Assembly (NCBI RefSeq): GCF_000716595.1
Contig: NZ_JNXC01000035.1
Location: 1 to 64,000, forward strand
Direction: 5' to 3'
Source of the DNA: Saccharothrix sp. NRRL B-16314
Lineage (GTDB): Bacteria; Actinomycetota; Actinomycetes; Mycobacteriales; Pseudonocardiaceae
DNA: 64,000 nucleotides
Of the stretch, positions 33,363 to 44,581 are shown piece after piece (positions within the stretch are counted from its first letter, which is position 1; each line of letters opens with the position of its first letter). The notes below the pieces were generated by a model. The model was not told the origin of the DNA. It did no database searches and worked only from the letters and a program-made list of their open reading frames with translations. The translations under genes and the position numbers were made by a program.

Positions 33363-34120
33363 GACAGCTCGAACAACGTGGGCTCCGGCTGCTCGGACTC
33401 GCCCAGGCGGACCGCGGTCATCAGCGACGGGTCGTTGTTCCGGACGCTGTTGACCTTCATCGACACCGGCCGCAGCTCCAGCGCGTCGACCAGGTCCAGG
33501 TCGGGCGCGAGCAGGTCCTTCGGGTCGGTGTTGTCCGGGTCGAGCCAGGCCGCCCAGCGGTCCTTCGGCAGCACCAGCGGCATCCGGTGGTGCACGGACG
33601 TCATCTCGCCGATCGCGTCGGTGGTGAGCACGGCGCAGGTGATGATCGGCTTGCGCTCGTCGCCCTCCTGCTGCCACCACACCGACCAGATGCCCGCCAT
33701 GGCCAGGCTGGAGCCGTCACCGGGGTTGATGAAGTACGGCTGCTTGCGGCCCTCCCCCGGCTGCCACTCGTACCAGCCGGCGGCCGGGACGATGCACCGG
33801 CGCTTGGCCGCCGAGTCGCGGTAGGCGGGCTTCTCCAGCACGCTCTCCGACCGCGCGTTGATCATCTTCGCGCCGCCGGAGAGGTCCTTGGCCCAGTGCG
33901 GGACGAGGCCCCAGCGCATCACGCGGACGCTGCGCTCCGTGGTGTCCGGGTCGGGGTTGCCCTCGTCGTCACGCGGGTGGCGTTCCACGACGGCCGGCAC
34001 CGACTTGGTCGGCGCCACGTTGAAGTCCGGGCCGGGCACGACGCCCTCGGTGGCGTCCACCGCGTCGAACTCCGCCGCGAGCAGCGCCGGGTTCTTGGTG
34101 GAGGCGTACCTGCCGCACAA
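33359..34120 (-). CDS. SRAP-domain abasic-site-processing protein (YedK/HMCES type)
   Basis: A 253-residue SOS-response-associated peptidase. Cys2, exposed after Met removal, forms a stable thiazolidine crosslink with abasic sites in single-stranded DNA. The other active-site residues are visible: N88 in KMINARSES, E118 in AGWYEWQ, and H178 in VHHRMPLV. Family members protect abasic sites during replication. It is the first gene of a two-gene unit with the hydrolase and lies about 100 nt from the divergent aroA. Confidence 0.95.
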   Translation of the reverse strand: MCGRYASTKNPALLAAEFDAVDATEGVVPGPDFNVAPTKSVPAVVERHPRDDEGNPDPDTTERSVRVMRWGLVPHWAKDLSGGAKMINARSESVLEKPAYRDSAAKRRCIVPAAGWYEWQPGEGRKQPYFINPGDGSSLAMAGIWSVWWQQEGDERKPIITCAVLTTDAIGEMTSVHHRMPLVLPKDRWAAWLDPDNTDPKDLLAPDLDLVDALELRPVSMKVNSVRNNDPSLMTAVRLGESEQPEPTLFELS

Positions 34121-34218
34121 AACCTGATCACCTCTGACGATCTAGTCCGGGCCGCCATCGTCGCACGTCGGAAGGCCCGGTGCGACCCGTCGACCACCCG
34201 ATGCGGAATCATCGGGCC

Positions 34219-35505
34219 ATGACTCAGCAGTGGTCCGCTCCCACCGCCCACGGCCCCGTCCACGCGACGGTACCCGTGCCCGGTTCAAAGTCGATCACCA
34301 ACCGGGCGCTCGTGCTGGCCGCGCTGGCCGACGCCGCGTCCACCGTGCACGCCCCGCTGCGCAGCCGGGACACCACCCTGATGGCCGCCGGGCTCCGGTC
34401 CCTCGGCATCGGGCTCACCGACGGCCCGAACGGGTCGTGGCTGGTCACACCCGGTGCGATGCGCGGTCCGGCGCAGGTCGACTGCGGGCTGGCGGGCACC
34501 GTCATGCGCTTCCTGCCGCCCGCCGCGGCGCTGGCCGTCGGCGACGTCACGTTCGACGGCGACCCGCACGCGCGGACCCGGCCGATGACCACGATCCTGG
34601 ACGCGCTGCGGGCGTTGGGCGCGGACGTGGAAGGCAGTTCGCTGCCGTTCACGCTGCACGGCAAGGGCGGCGTGGCCGGCGGTGAGGTCGCCATCGACGC
34701 GTCGGCGTCGTCCCAGTTCGTGTCCGGGCTGCTGCTGTCGGGCGCGCGCTACGAGAACGGCGTGACGATCCGCCACAGCTCCGGTGGGAAGCCGGTGCCC
34801 TCGTTGCCGCACATCGAGATGACGGTGGCGATGCTGCGCGAGGCGGGTGTCGTCGTCGACGACTCGACGCCGAACGTGTGGCGGGTGGAGCCGGGACCGA
34901 TCGCGGGCCGCGACTGGCACGTGGAGCCGGACCTGTCCAACGCCATGCCGTTCCTGGCGGCGGCGGCCGTGACCGGCGGCGAGGTGACCATCCCCGGCTG
35001 GCCCGCGCGGACCACCCAGCCCGGCGGCGCCGCACGCGAGCTCTTCGAGCGCATGGGTTGCGCGGTGGCGCTCACCGACGCCGGTCTCACGTTGTCCGGT
35101 CCGGAGAAGCTGGTCGGCGTGGACGTGGACCTCAGGGACGAGAGCGAGCTGACGCCGACCGTGGCGGCCCTGGCGGCGCTCGCCGTCGGCCAGACCCGGA
35201 TCCGCGGCGTCGCGCACATCCGCCACCACGAGACGGACCGGATCGCCGCGCTCGTCGCCGAGGTCAACCGGGTGGGCGGGCAGGCCGAGGAGACCGAGGA
35301 CGGCCTGGTCATCACGCCCCGGCCGTTGCGCGGTGAGGTGTGGCGGGCGTACGCCGACCACCGCATGGCGACCGCGGGCGCGATCATCGGACTGGTGGTG
35401 GAGGGCGTGTCGGTGGACGACATCGGGTCGACGACCAAGACGATCCCGGACTTCCCCGGGATGTGGGCGACGATGCTGGGGACGCCGATGCACGGGACGC
35501 GCTGA
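34219..35505 (+). CDS. aroA: 3-Phosphoshikimate 1-carboxyvinyltransferase (EPSP synthase)
   Basis: A 428-residue enzyme of the shikimate pathway that joins shikimate 3-phosphate and phosphoenolpyruvate. Motifs include [16 protein letters not shown] at the N-terminus, [37 protein letters not shown] and [13 protein letters not shown] near the end. Length is a little under that of the mycobacterial enzyme. I chose the ATG shortly after an AATCAT box; a longer frame upstream lacks support. The rsgA gene begins one base after its stop, matching the order in M. tuberculosis. Confidence 0.96.
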   Translation: MTQQWSAPTAHGPVHATVPVPGSKSITNRALVLAALADAASTVHAPLRSRDTTLMAAGLRSLGIGLTDGPNGSWLVTPGAMRGPAQVDCGLAGTVMRFLPPAAALAVGDVTFDGDPHARTRPMTTILDALRALGADVEGSSLPFTLHGKGGVAGGEVAIDASASSQFVSGLLLSGARYENGVTIRHSSGGKPVPSLPHIEMTVAMLREAGVVVDDSTPNVWRVEPGPIAGRDWHVEPDLSNAMPFLAAAAVTGGEVTIPGWPARTTQPGGAARELFERMGCAVALTDAGLTLSGPEKLVGVDVDLRDESELTPTVAALAALAVGQTRIRGVAHIRHHETDRIAALVAEVNRVGGQAEETEDGLVITPRPLRGEVWRAYADHRMATAGAIIGLVVEGVSVDDIGSTTKTIPDFPGMWATMLGTPMHGTR

Positions 35506-35506
35506 C

Positions 35507-36517
35507 GTGGCACGCGGCGACTGGCGGCGGCTGGACGAGTCCGACGTGCGGGTGCGGCCGGGCAAGGGGACCAGGCCGCGCAGCAAGCGCCGGCCCGAGC
35601 ACGCGGACGCGGTGCCCGCCATGGTCGTCGGGGTGGACCGCGGCCGGTGGACGTGCGCGATGGACGGTGACCCGGGACGGTTGGTCGTCGCCATGCGGGC
35701 GCGGGAGCTGGGCCGCACGCCGGTCGTGGTGGGCGACGACGTCGGCCTGGTCGGTGACACGTCCGGCCAGCCGGACACGCTGGCCCGGATCGTGCGGGTG
35801 GACGACCGCCGGAGCGTGCTGCGGCGGACGGCGGACGACACCGACCCGTTCGAGCGGGTGGTCGTCGCCAACGCGGGGCAGCTGGTGATCGTGTCGGCGC
35901 TGGCGGACCCGCAGCCGCGCCGCGGTTTCATCGACCGCTGCCTGGTCGCCGCGTACGCGGGTGGGCTGGAACCGTTGCTGTGCCTGACGAAGTCGGACCT
36001 GGCCCCGCCGGACGACCTGCTCGCCGCGTACGCCGAGCTGTCCCTGCCGGTCGTGGTGACGCGGTCCGACGAGGACCCCGAGGAGCTGCGCTCCCGGCTG
36101 GTGAACCGGGTGTCGGCGTTGATCGGGCACTCGGGGGTGGGCAAGTCCACGCTGGTGAACAAGCTGGTGCCGGACGCCCACCGGGCCGTCGGCGTGGTCA
36201 GCGGTGTGGGCAAGGGCCGGCACACGTCCACCCAGACCGTGGCGCTGCCGCTGCCCGAGGGTGGCTGGGCGGTGGACACCCCGGGCATCCGCTCGTTCGG
36301 GCTCGCGCACATCACGCCGGACGACATCGTCGGCTCGTTCCCGGACATGAGGGCGATGGCCGAGGAGTGCCCGTCCGGCTGCGGCCACCAGGGCCCGCCC
36401 GACGACCCGGACTGCATGCTCGACGAACTCGTCCGCACCGGCGAGGCCTCCCCCGGCCGCCTCGACTCCCTGCGCCGCCTCCTGTCCTCCCGCAGCAAGC
36501 TGGAGGAATACGACTAA
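35507..36517 (+). CDS. rsgA: Ribosome small-subunit-dependent GTPase RsgA
   Basis: A 336-residue circularly permuted GTPase that assists late 30S maturation. An OB fold comes first, then the G4 motif (CLTKSDLA), then the P-loop GHSGVGKSTLVN, then the switch/G3 region (VDTPGIRSFG). The C-terminal zinc knuckle is CPSGCGHQGPPDDPDC. It starts at GTG one base after the aroA stop and is probably co-translated with it. A 22-nt tandem repeat begins six nt after its stop. Confidence 0.95.
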   Translation: MARGDWRRLDESDVRVRPGKGTRPRSKRRPEHADAVPAMVVGVDRGRWTCAMDGDPGRLVVAMRARELGRTPVVVGDDVGLVGDTSGQPDTLARIVRVDDRRSVLRRTADDTDPFERVVVANAGQLVIVSALADPQPRRGFIDRCLVAAYAGGLEPLLCLTKSDLAPPDDLLAAYAELSLPVVVTRSDEDPEELRSRLVNRVSALIGHSGVGKSTLVNKLVPDAHRAVGVVSGVGKGRHTSTQTVALPLPEGGWAVDTPGIRSFGLAHITPDDIVGSFPDMRAMAEECPSGCGHQGPPDDPDCMLDELVRTGEASPGRLDSLRRLLSSRSKLEEYD

Positions 36518-36522
36518 CCCGA

Positions 36523-36610
36523 GAGTCCTACGTTCAGAACGCGTGAGTCCTACGTTCAGAACGCGTGAGTCCTACGTTCGCGTACCCCGAATTCAACGCT
36601 CGGAACGCGC
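36523..36610. repeat. 22-nt tandem repeat after rsgA
   Basis: GAGTCCTACGTTCAGAACGC followed by GT occurs twice in perfect succession. A truncated third copy (GAGTCCTACGTTC) then diverges into GCGTACCCCGAATTCAACG and a related CGGAACGCGCGT. It fills the spacer between rsgA and the VOC-protein gene. Confidence 0.9.
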
Positions 36611-36655
36611 GTCGGCGGCTCACGCGGGCGGCACGCGGTAGTACGGTGCGCAGCC

Positions 36656-37024
36656 GTGGCGAAGGTGACGGGTATCGGCGGTGTCTTCCTGCGAGCGCGC
36701 AACCCCGAGCGCTTGACCGAGTGGTACCGCCGGCACCTCGGCGTGCCGATGAGCGACGGCGGCGCGATCACGTTCCACCCGGCGGACGCGGAGACGGTGT
36801 CGTTCGCGCTGTTCGCCGACAACACCGACTACTTCGGCGAGCCGGGCCAGCGCGCGATGATCAACCTGCGGGTGGACGACCTGCCCGCGCTGTTAGCGCA
36901 ACTGCGCGGGCAGGGCGTCGAAGTGCTGCCGCAGACGGAGGACTCCGAGTTCGGCCGGTTCGGGTGGTGCGTCGACCCCGAGGGCAACCGCATCGAGCTC
37001 TGGCAGCCGGCGCCCGGCATGTGA
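36656..37024 (+). CDS. VOC (glyoxalase/bleomycin-resistance) family protein
   Basis: A 122-residue single VOC module: two beta-alpha-beta-beta-beta units, beginning GIGGVFLRARNPERLTEWY and closing with CVDPEGNRIELWQP. Metal-ligand positions near the end (Glu in IELW) are kept, but the N-terminal His of true glyoxalases is not obvious. The substrate is unknown. A TACGGT box ends 9 nt before the GTG, so the transcript may be leaderless. Its stop lies in a short tandem repeat. Confidence 0.85.
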   Translation: MAKVTGIGGVFLRARNPERLTEWYRRHLGVPMSDGGAITFHPADAETVSFALFADNTDYFGEPGQRAMINLRVDDLPALLAQLRGQGVEVLPQTEDSEFGRFGWCVDPEGNRIELWQPAPGM

Positions 37025-37067
37025 CACCCCGTATGGGACACCCGGCATGGGACACCCGGTATGTAAC
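37014..37067. repeat. 13-14-nt tandem repeat across the VOC-protein stop
   Basis: Four copies related to CCGGCATGGGACAC run through the last codons, the TGA stop and the following spacer. The copies are CCGGCATGTGACAC, CCGTATGGGACAC, CCGGCATGGGACAC and a partial CCGGTATGTAAC. Confidence 0.85.
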
Positions 37068-37099
37068 GACGACTGCGCTCGAAGTCCGCGAACGGTCGG

Positions 37100-37591
37100 C
37101 TACATCAGCTCCAGCAGGAACGGCAGCTCCTGCGCCGCGTACCAGGCCAGCTCGTGGTCCTCGGCACCGCCCAACGCGAACTCCGCGTCCGGGTCGCCCA
37201 GGTCCGCCGCGTCGATCACGTCCGCGGCCGCGCGCACGTCGTCCTCGGCCTCCGACGTGTCCAGGTGGATCGCGGCCACCAGCTTCATCGGCACCGGCCC
37301 GGACAGCTTCACCACCGAGAAGTCCAGGTCCGGCCGCAACTTCGCGTCCGGCACGTCCACCGACACCACCGCCCGCCGCGGCACCGCCTTCTCGTCGCCC
37401 GCGATCAGCCGCAGCGAACCGCGAGCCGCGTCGAGCATCGCCGAGTACTCCAGCTCTTCCGTGTCACCGGTCGCGTAGGACTCGCGCAACGCGGGCGTCA
37501 GGGCGAACCCCGTCCCGCCCACCGGCACGAACTCGCCCGTGTCCACCAAGTCGCGCAACATCGCGACGGTCGCCGGGAGGTAAACCCTCAT
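37100..37591 (-). CDS. Conserved actinobacterial protein of unknown function
   Basis: A 163-residue acidic soluble protein starting MRVYLPATVAMLRDLVDTGE and ending AAQELPFLLELM. No catalytic motif or membrane segment is visible. Homologues of this type occur beside wax-ester-synthase genes in other actinobacteria, and a DUF assignment (DUF6912-like) is likely but not verified. The start overlaps the upstream acyltransferase stop by 4 nt, so the two are co-translated. Confidence 0.75.
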   Translation of the reverse strand: MRVYLPATVAMLRDLVDTGEFVPVGGTGFALTPALRESYATGDTEELEYSAMLDAARGSLRLIAGDEKAVPRRAVVSVDVPDAKLRPDLDFSVVKLSGPVPMKLVAAIHLDTSEAEDDVRAAADVIDAADLGDPDAEFALGGAEDHELAWYAAQELPFLLELM

Positions 37592-38964
37592 GTGGACACC
37601 GTTCCCATCAGTTCCTCCACCGACTCCTCGACCATCGCCGCCAACACGTCCACGTCGGACATGGCGTCGCGGTCCGCGTTCAGGCCGAAGTACACGCCAC
37701 CGTCATAAGACGTCACGCCGATCGACAACGCCTGGTTTTTCGCCAACGGCACAACCGGGAACATCTCGATCATCTTCGCCCCCGCCGCGTACAGCGGCAC
37801 CTGCGGCCCCGGCACGTTCGTCACCACGACGTTGAACAACCGCCGCGAGAACGACGACGCCGCCCGCGCGCCCAACGCGTGCAACGTCGGCGGCGCGAAG
37901 CCCGAGAACCGCACCAACGTCTGGGCCGCCACCGACTGCCCCGACTCCTGGTGGGCGCGCGTCGCGTGCGACACGTGGTGCAGCCGCACGACCGGGTTCG
38001 GCTCCCCCACCGGCAGGTCGACCAGGTACGCCGACACCTGCGCCTCGTCGTTGCGCACGGACATCGGCGCCATGGCCCGGATCGTGGTCCCCGCCGTCAC
38101 GACCTCGCCGCGCGACAGCAACCAGTTCCGCAACGCGCCCGACAACGCCGCCAGCACGCCGTCGTTCACCGTGCCGCCGTGCACGCGCCGGATCTCCCGG
38201 AACTCGTCCAACCGGGTGCGCGCCACCGCGAACCGCCGCTGCGGCGAGATCCGCACGTTCAACGGGCTGCCGGGTGCGGGCGTGGCGGCGGTGCGCACCG
38301 CGGACGCCAAGCCGCCGAACACCCCGGCGACCTTCCGCACCGTCGCCACCGTGTCCATCGTCGCCGACCGGACGTTCTCCACGATCTCACCGGGCCGCTG
38401 CACCGCCTCGGCCACCGCGTCCACCACCAGCTGCAACCCGCTCGGCTCCGGCGACGGCATCCACAGCGCCTCCACCGGCGGCCGGGGCGTCGCGGACACG
38501 TCCAGGATCACCTGCCCGATCTCCGGCGCCCCGATCCCCGACACCATCGCCTGGTGCGTCTTGGTGATCACCGCGGTCCGGTTCCGGGCCAGGCCCTCGA
38601 CCAGGTAGATCTCCCACAACGGCCGGGTGTGGTCGAGCGGCCGGGACATCAGCCGCGCGACCAGGTCGTGCAACTGCTGGTCGCTGCCCGGTTTCGGCAA
38701 CGCCGACCGCCGCACGTGGTACGTCACGTCGAAGTCCGGGTCGTCCACCCACACCGGCCGGGCCAGCCGTCCGGGCACGTGCACGACCTTCTGCCGGTAC
38801 CGGGGCACCAGCGACAGCCGCTGCTCGATCAGGTCGACCAGCCGGTCGTAGTCGAACCGGGTGCGCGGCCGGCGGAACACCGCCACCCCACCGACGTGCA
38901 TCGGCGTCGTGGAGTCCTCCAGGTACAGGAACGAGGCGTCGAGCGCGGACAGGCGGTCGGGCAT
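37588..38964 (-). CDS. Wax ester synthase/diacylglycerol acyltransferase family protein with degenerate catalytic motif
   Basis: A 458-residue WS/DGAT protein with the family start RLSALDASFLYLEDSTTPMH, the PLDHTRPLWEIYLVEGL block, and C-terminal NVVVTNVPGPQVPLYAAGA. Active members join fatty acyl-CoA to alcohols or diacylglycerol and need HHxxxDG. Here that site reads H137-Q-A-M-V-S-G143, so the second (catalytic) His and the Asp are both replaced. It may be inactive, use another base, or have another role. It heads a two-gene unit with the unknown protein downstream. Confidence 0.88.
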   Translation of the reverse strand: MPDRLSALDASFLYLEDSTTPMHVGGVAVFRRPRTRFDYDRLVDLIEQRLSLVPRYRQKVVHVPGRLARPVWVDDPDFDVTYHVRRSALPKPGSDQQLHDLVARLMSRPLDHTRPLWEIYLVEGLARNRTAVITKTHQAMVSGIGAPEIGQVILDVSATPRPPVEALWMPSPEPSGLQLVVDAVAEAVQRPGEIVENVRSATMDTVATVRKVAGVFGGLASAVRTAATPAPGSPLNVRISPQRRFAVARTRLDEFREIRRVHGGTVNDGVLAALSGALRNWLLSRGEVVTAGTTIRAMAPMSVRNDEAQVSAYLVDLPVGEPNPVVRLHHVSHATRAHQESGQSVAAQTLVRFSGFAPPTLHALGARAASSFSRRLFNVVVTNVPGPQVPLYAAGAKMIEMFPVVPLAKNQALSIGVTSYDGGVYFGLNADRDAMSDVDVLAAMVEESVEELMGTVST

Positions 38965-38974
38965 GCGGTCCAGG

Positions 38975-39652
38975 CTAGTCGGTGCAGGCGCGCACGAGCC
39001 TGCGCACGGCGCTGACCTCGGCTTCGTCGCGCTTGTGCCGGGCGAGCCTGATCTCCGCCGCCGCGGCCATGGCCCGACGCGCCTCGACCCGCACCGACAC
39101 GTCCACGCCCGACAGGAACCCGCGCACGAGCCGGGACCGGGCGAGCCGCTTGACCGGTCGCAACGGCGCCACCGCCATCGCCAGCCAGCTCATCGCGACG
39201 TCGATCTTCCGGTCGCCCCGGCGCGCGCTGGCCCAGTCGACCACCACCGCGCCCTCGGGGCCCATCACCACGTTGCCGGGATGCAGGTCGAGGTGCAGCA
39301 GGCCGCCGTTCGGGCTCTGCCCGTCCAGGAAGTCGGGCGCGGGCACGGCGTCCAGCTTGCGGTGCAGTTCGGCCAGCTCGCGGCCCAGCGCACGGGCGCG
39401 CCACGGCTTGGCGTCCAGCTCCTGCGACATGCGCGGACCGGGGACGTACTCCATCACCAGGTCCGTCTCCGAGGCGTCCGCCACCCTCGGCACCGGTATG
39501 CCGTGGCGGCGCAGGTACCGCATCAGCTCGGCCTCGGGCCCGAGGTCGCGGCCCGCGCGGCTGCGCTTGACCAGCAGACCGTCGGGACGCAGGTAGACGT
39601 CCGCCTCCCGGCCACTGGCCAGCAGACGATGCGCCTCGTCGCGCGTTGTCAT
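38975..39652 (-). CDS. RIO1/aminoglycoside-phosphotransferase-like kinase
   Basis: A 225-residue protein kinase-like protein. The ATP-binding segment has GREADVYLRPDGLLVKR (catalytic Lys). The catalytic loop is LLHLDLHPGNVV and the metal-binding Asp is in AVVVDWASARRGD. The C-terminal region is helical and Arg-rich. It could phosphorylate a small molecule or a protein; neighbours give no firm clue. The ATG was chosen at MTTRDEAHRLL; the frame upstream runs into the divergent promoter region of the methyltransferase gene. Confidence 0.82.
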   Translation of the reverse strand: MTTRDEAHRLLASGREADVYLRPDGLLVKRSRAGRDLGPEAELMRYLRRHGIPVPRVADASETDLVMEYVPGPRMSQELDAKPWRARALGRELAELHRKLDAVPAPDFLDGQSPNGGLLHLDLHPGNVVMGPEGAVVVDWASARRGDRKIDVAMSWLAMAVAPLRPVKRLARSRLVRGFLSGVDVSVRVEARRAMAAAAEIRLARHKRDEAEVSAVRRLVRACTD

Positions 39653-39716
39653 GTGACGATCATCATGATTGACAGCGCGAAAGCAAGCCCCAAACGGGTA
39701 GTGGACACTTGCCGAC

Positions 39717-40466
39717 GTGGATGTGTCACCCAAGGACAGGTTCGTCACCGTGTACGGCCGCAAGCCCGTGCTGGAAGCGCTCGACGACCCGCGGCTCGAA
39801 GTCGACAAGGTCATGCTGGCCGACACGGCGCGCGGTCCGGCCGCCCGCGAGATCCTGGACGCGGCGAACCGCCGGGGTGTCCAGGTCCAGCGGGCGACGG
39901 CTCAGCGGGTCAAGGTGCTGGCGGGGAACGGGAAGCAGGACCAGGGCGTGCTGGCCGACGTGGTCGCGCCCCGGATGCGCCCCCTCGAACTGGGGCTGCG
40001 CGAGAACCCGCGGAACGTGCTGGTGCTGGACGGCATCACCACGCCCGCGAACGTCGGCATGATCCTGCGGACCGCGACGGCCGCCGGGATGGACGGCATC
40101 GTGGTGCCCCGCCGGGGGGTGGCGTCGATCGACCCGCTGGTGGTGAAGGCGTCGGCGGGAGTGGCGTTCCGGGCGCCGGTGCTGCGGTGCGCGACCGCGG
40201 CCGAGGCTGCCGCCGCGCTGCGCGCCTCCGGTTACCCGATCTTCGCGCTCGACGCCGGCGCCCGGCACTCGGTGTACTCGGCGGACCTGCCGGCCCGGGC
40301 GGCGTTCGTGCTGGGCAGCGAGTCGGCGGGCATCTCGGACGACGTGCGACCGCACGTGACGGGGTGGCTGTCCATCCCGATGGCGGCGGGGGTCGAGTCG
40401 CTGAACGTGGCCAGCGCGGCGGCCGTGCTGTGCTTCGAGGTCGTGCGCCGGCGGACCACCCACTGA
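39717..40466 (+). CDS. TrmH (SpoU)-family RNA 2'-O-methyltransferase
   Basis: A 249-residue SPOUT methyltransferase. An N-terminal substrate-binding domain (VYGRKPVLEAL) is followed by the trefoil-knot domain, whose three motifs are TPANVGMILRTA, FVLGSESAGIS and SIPMAAGVESLNVA. The enzyme would methylate ribose 2'-OH in rRNA or tRNA; the site is unknown. A GACACT box ends 8 nt before the GTG, again suggesting a leaderless message. Confidence 0.92.
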   Translation: MDVSPKDRFVTVYGRKPVLEALDDPRLEVDKVMLADTARGPAAREILDAANRRGVQVQRATAQRVKVLAGNGKQDQGVLADVVAPRMRPLELGLRENPRNVLVLDGITTPANVGMILRTATAAGMDGIVVPRRGVASIDPLVVKASAGVAFRAPVLRCATAAEAAAALRASGYPIFALDAGARHSVYSADLPARAAFVLGSESAGISDDVRPHVTGWLSIPMAAGVESLNVASAAAVLCFEVVRRRTTH

Positions 40467-40771
40467 GCACCGCGTCCGGTGGGGCGCAGCGCGGGCACCG
40501 GAGGGCCGCTCCGATACCCGCGCTGCTCAACCGGCTGACCAGTGGCTCACCACAGCCACCCGAACGCGGTACCCGTCGACACGGGCCCGTCCCGGTCAGC
40601 CCTCAATGCCCCACACCCACGCCGCTCGTGACGCGTCGGATGCGGAACCGCGGCTCGTGCCCACCAATTGCCATTTCGGCAGTGACCGGTGAACGCCTAG
40701 AACGTACGGGGGAATCGGAGCGACCGGCAATTCACCGCCCGGGTGGATCTTCGGTCGCCGTTGGTGACCAA
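40467..40771. other. 305-nt spacer without recognised gene
   Basis: Between the convergent methyltransferase and HAD genes I see no credible frame, RNA or strong hairpin. The part nearest the HAD gene (from about 40660) is less GC-rich. Confidence 0.5.
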
Positions 40772-41185
40772 TTAACTCTGAAGAGGGACCTGGAGCAGTG
40801 TTTCCAGTTCCTCAAGGGTGGATTGCACGGACTGGTGGTGCACACCGACCATTCCGGCTGCCGCGGCGCCCCGCACGTTGACCCGCAGGTCGTCCACGAA
40901 AACGCATTCGTGCGGCGGGAGGCCGAGGCGCGCGGCGGCGAGGAGGTAGATGCGCCGGTCGGGCTTGGCGATGCCGACGTCGCCGGAGGTGATCACCACG
41001 TCGAACAGGGAGGACCACTCGGCCGGTGGCCGCCACAAACCGTCGGCGTTGGACAGCACGGCGGTGAGAACGCCCTGGTGGCGGGCCTGGCGGGTGGCCG
41101 TGAGCAGGGGCGGTTCGAGCGCGGTGTGGTCGTCGCCCGGGTCGGTCAGCACGCCGCCGAAGTCCAGCACCAGTCCCCGCACCAT
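40772..41185 (-). CDS. HAD-superfamily hydrolase
   Basis: A 137-residue small HAD protein. The nucleophile motif is LVLDFGGVLTD, motif II is AVLSNADG, the motif III Lys lies in IAKPDRRIY, and motif IV is CVFVDDLRVNV. The cap domain is almost absent, so it resembles a phosphatase core on macromolecular or bulky substrates; the substrate is unknown. The ATG follows GGAGG very closely, so the GTG codon next to it may be the true start. Confidence 0.85.
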   Translation of the reverse strand: MVRGLVLDFGGVLTDPGDDHTALEPPLLTATRQARHQGVLTAVLSNADGLWRPPAEWSSLFDVVITSGDVGIAKPDRRIYLLAAARLGLPPHECVFVDDLRVNVRGAAAAGMVGVHHQSVQSTLEELETLLQVPLQS

Positions 41186-41239
41186 GCCTCCATCAGGTGA
41201 TCTCGGTACGAAACCCCGGCTGTTCGCCCTCGGTTCAGC

Positions 41240-41632
41240 ATGCCACCTCAGCTGCGCACGCTGTCGTCGACCGGGCCCGCGAAGCACCGGCACCCGACCG
41301 CCGAGCCCTCACCGCCGTTCAGCGGGCCCCTGGCCGCCGCCCCGGCGCTTGACCCGCGACGCTTCCTGTTCCCGCTGATAGAAGCCCTGAACGGCCGTCG
41401 ACCACCGGGGCAGCTGTCGGCCACCTTCGCCCCGGACGCGCTGACCACGCTGACCGGTGTCACCGCCCGGACGCACGCCCGCCTGGGCCGCTACCGCCTG
41501 TGCCACGTTTCGGCGGATGCGGCGGAACTGGCCGGAACGCTGCACATGCCGACGAAAGTCCGCGCCTTCGCCGCCAGGGTGGAACGCAGGAACTCGCGCT
41601 GGCACTGCACCGAATTCCACCTGCTCCCCTGA
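41240..41632 (+). CDS. Rv3235-family protein
   Basis: A 130-residue protein with a Pro/Ala-rich N-terminus of about 50 residues and a C-terminal domain (FLFPLIEALNGRRPPGQLSA, then a tail ending RWHCTEFHLLP). This matches the actinobacterial Rv3235-like family, found near secA1 in mycobacteria as here. The C-terminal fold resembles a small SecA-like motif (an impression from sequence), but the function is unknown. A bidirectional terminator separates it from convergent secA. Confidence 0.75.
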   Translation: MPPQLRTLSSTGPAKHRHPTAEPSPPFSGPLAAAPALDPRRFLFPLIEALNGRRPPGQLSATFAPDALTTLTGVTARTHARLGRYRLCHVSADAAELAGTLHMPTKVRAFAARVERRNSRWHCTEFHLLP

Positions 41633-41648
41633 TTCGCCACCGGACAAA

Positions 41649-41688
41649 AAGAAGCGGGGTGCCGGCTTTCACCGACACCCCGCTTCTT
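41649..41688. terminator. Bidirectional terminator between secA and the Rv3235-like gene
   Basis: Arms AAGAAGCGGGGTG and CACCCCGCTTCTT with a 14-nt loop. On the minus strand the stem is followed by a T-run (plus-strand AAAAA), giving a canonical terminator for secA. Confidence 0.9.
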
Positions 41689-41704
41689 CGCCTGTATCGC
41701 GGTG

Positions 41705-44581
<2,877 letters not shown>

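Noticed and set aside
36523..36610. CRISPR-like appearance of the repeat after rsgA
   Set aside because: Units are directly adjacent without spacers, there are fewer than three full copies, and no cas genes are present.
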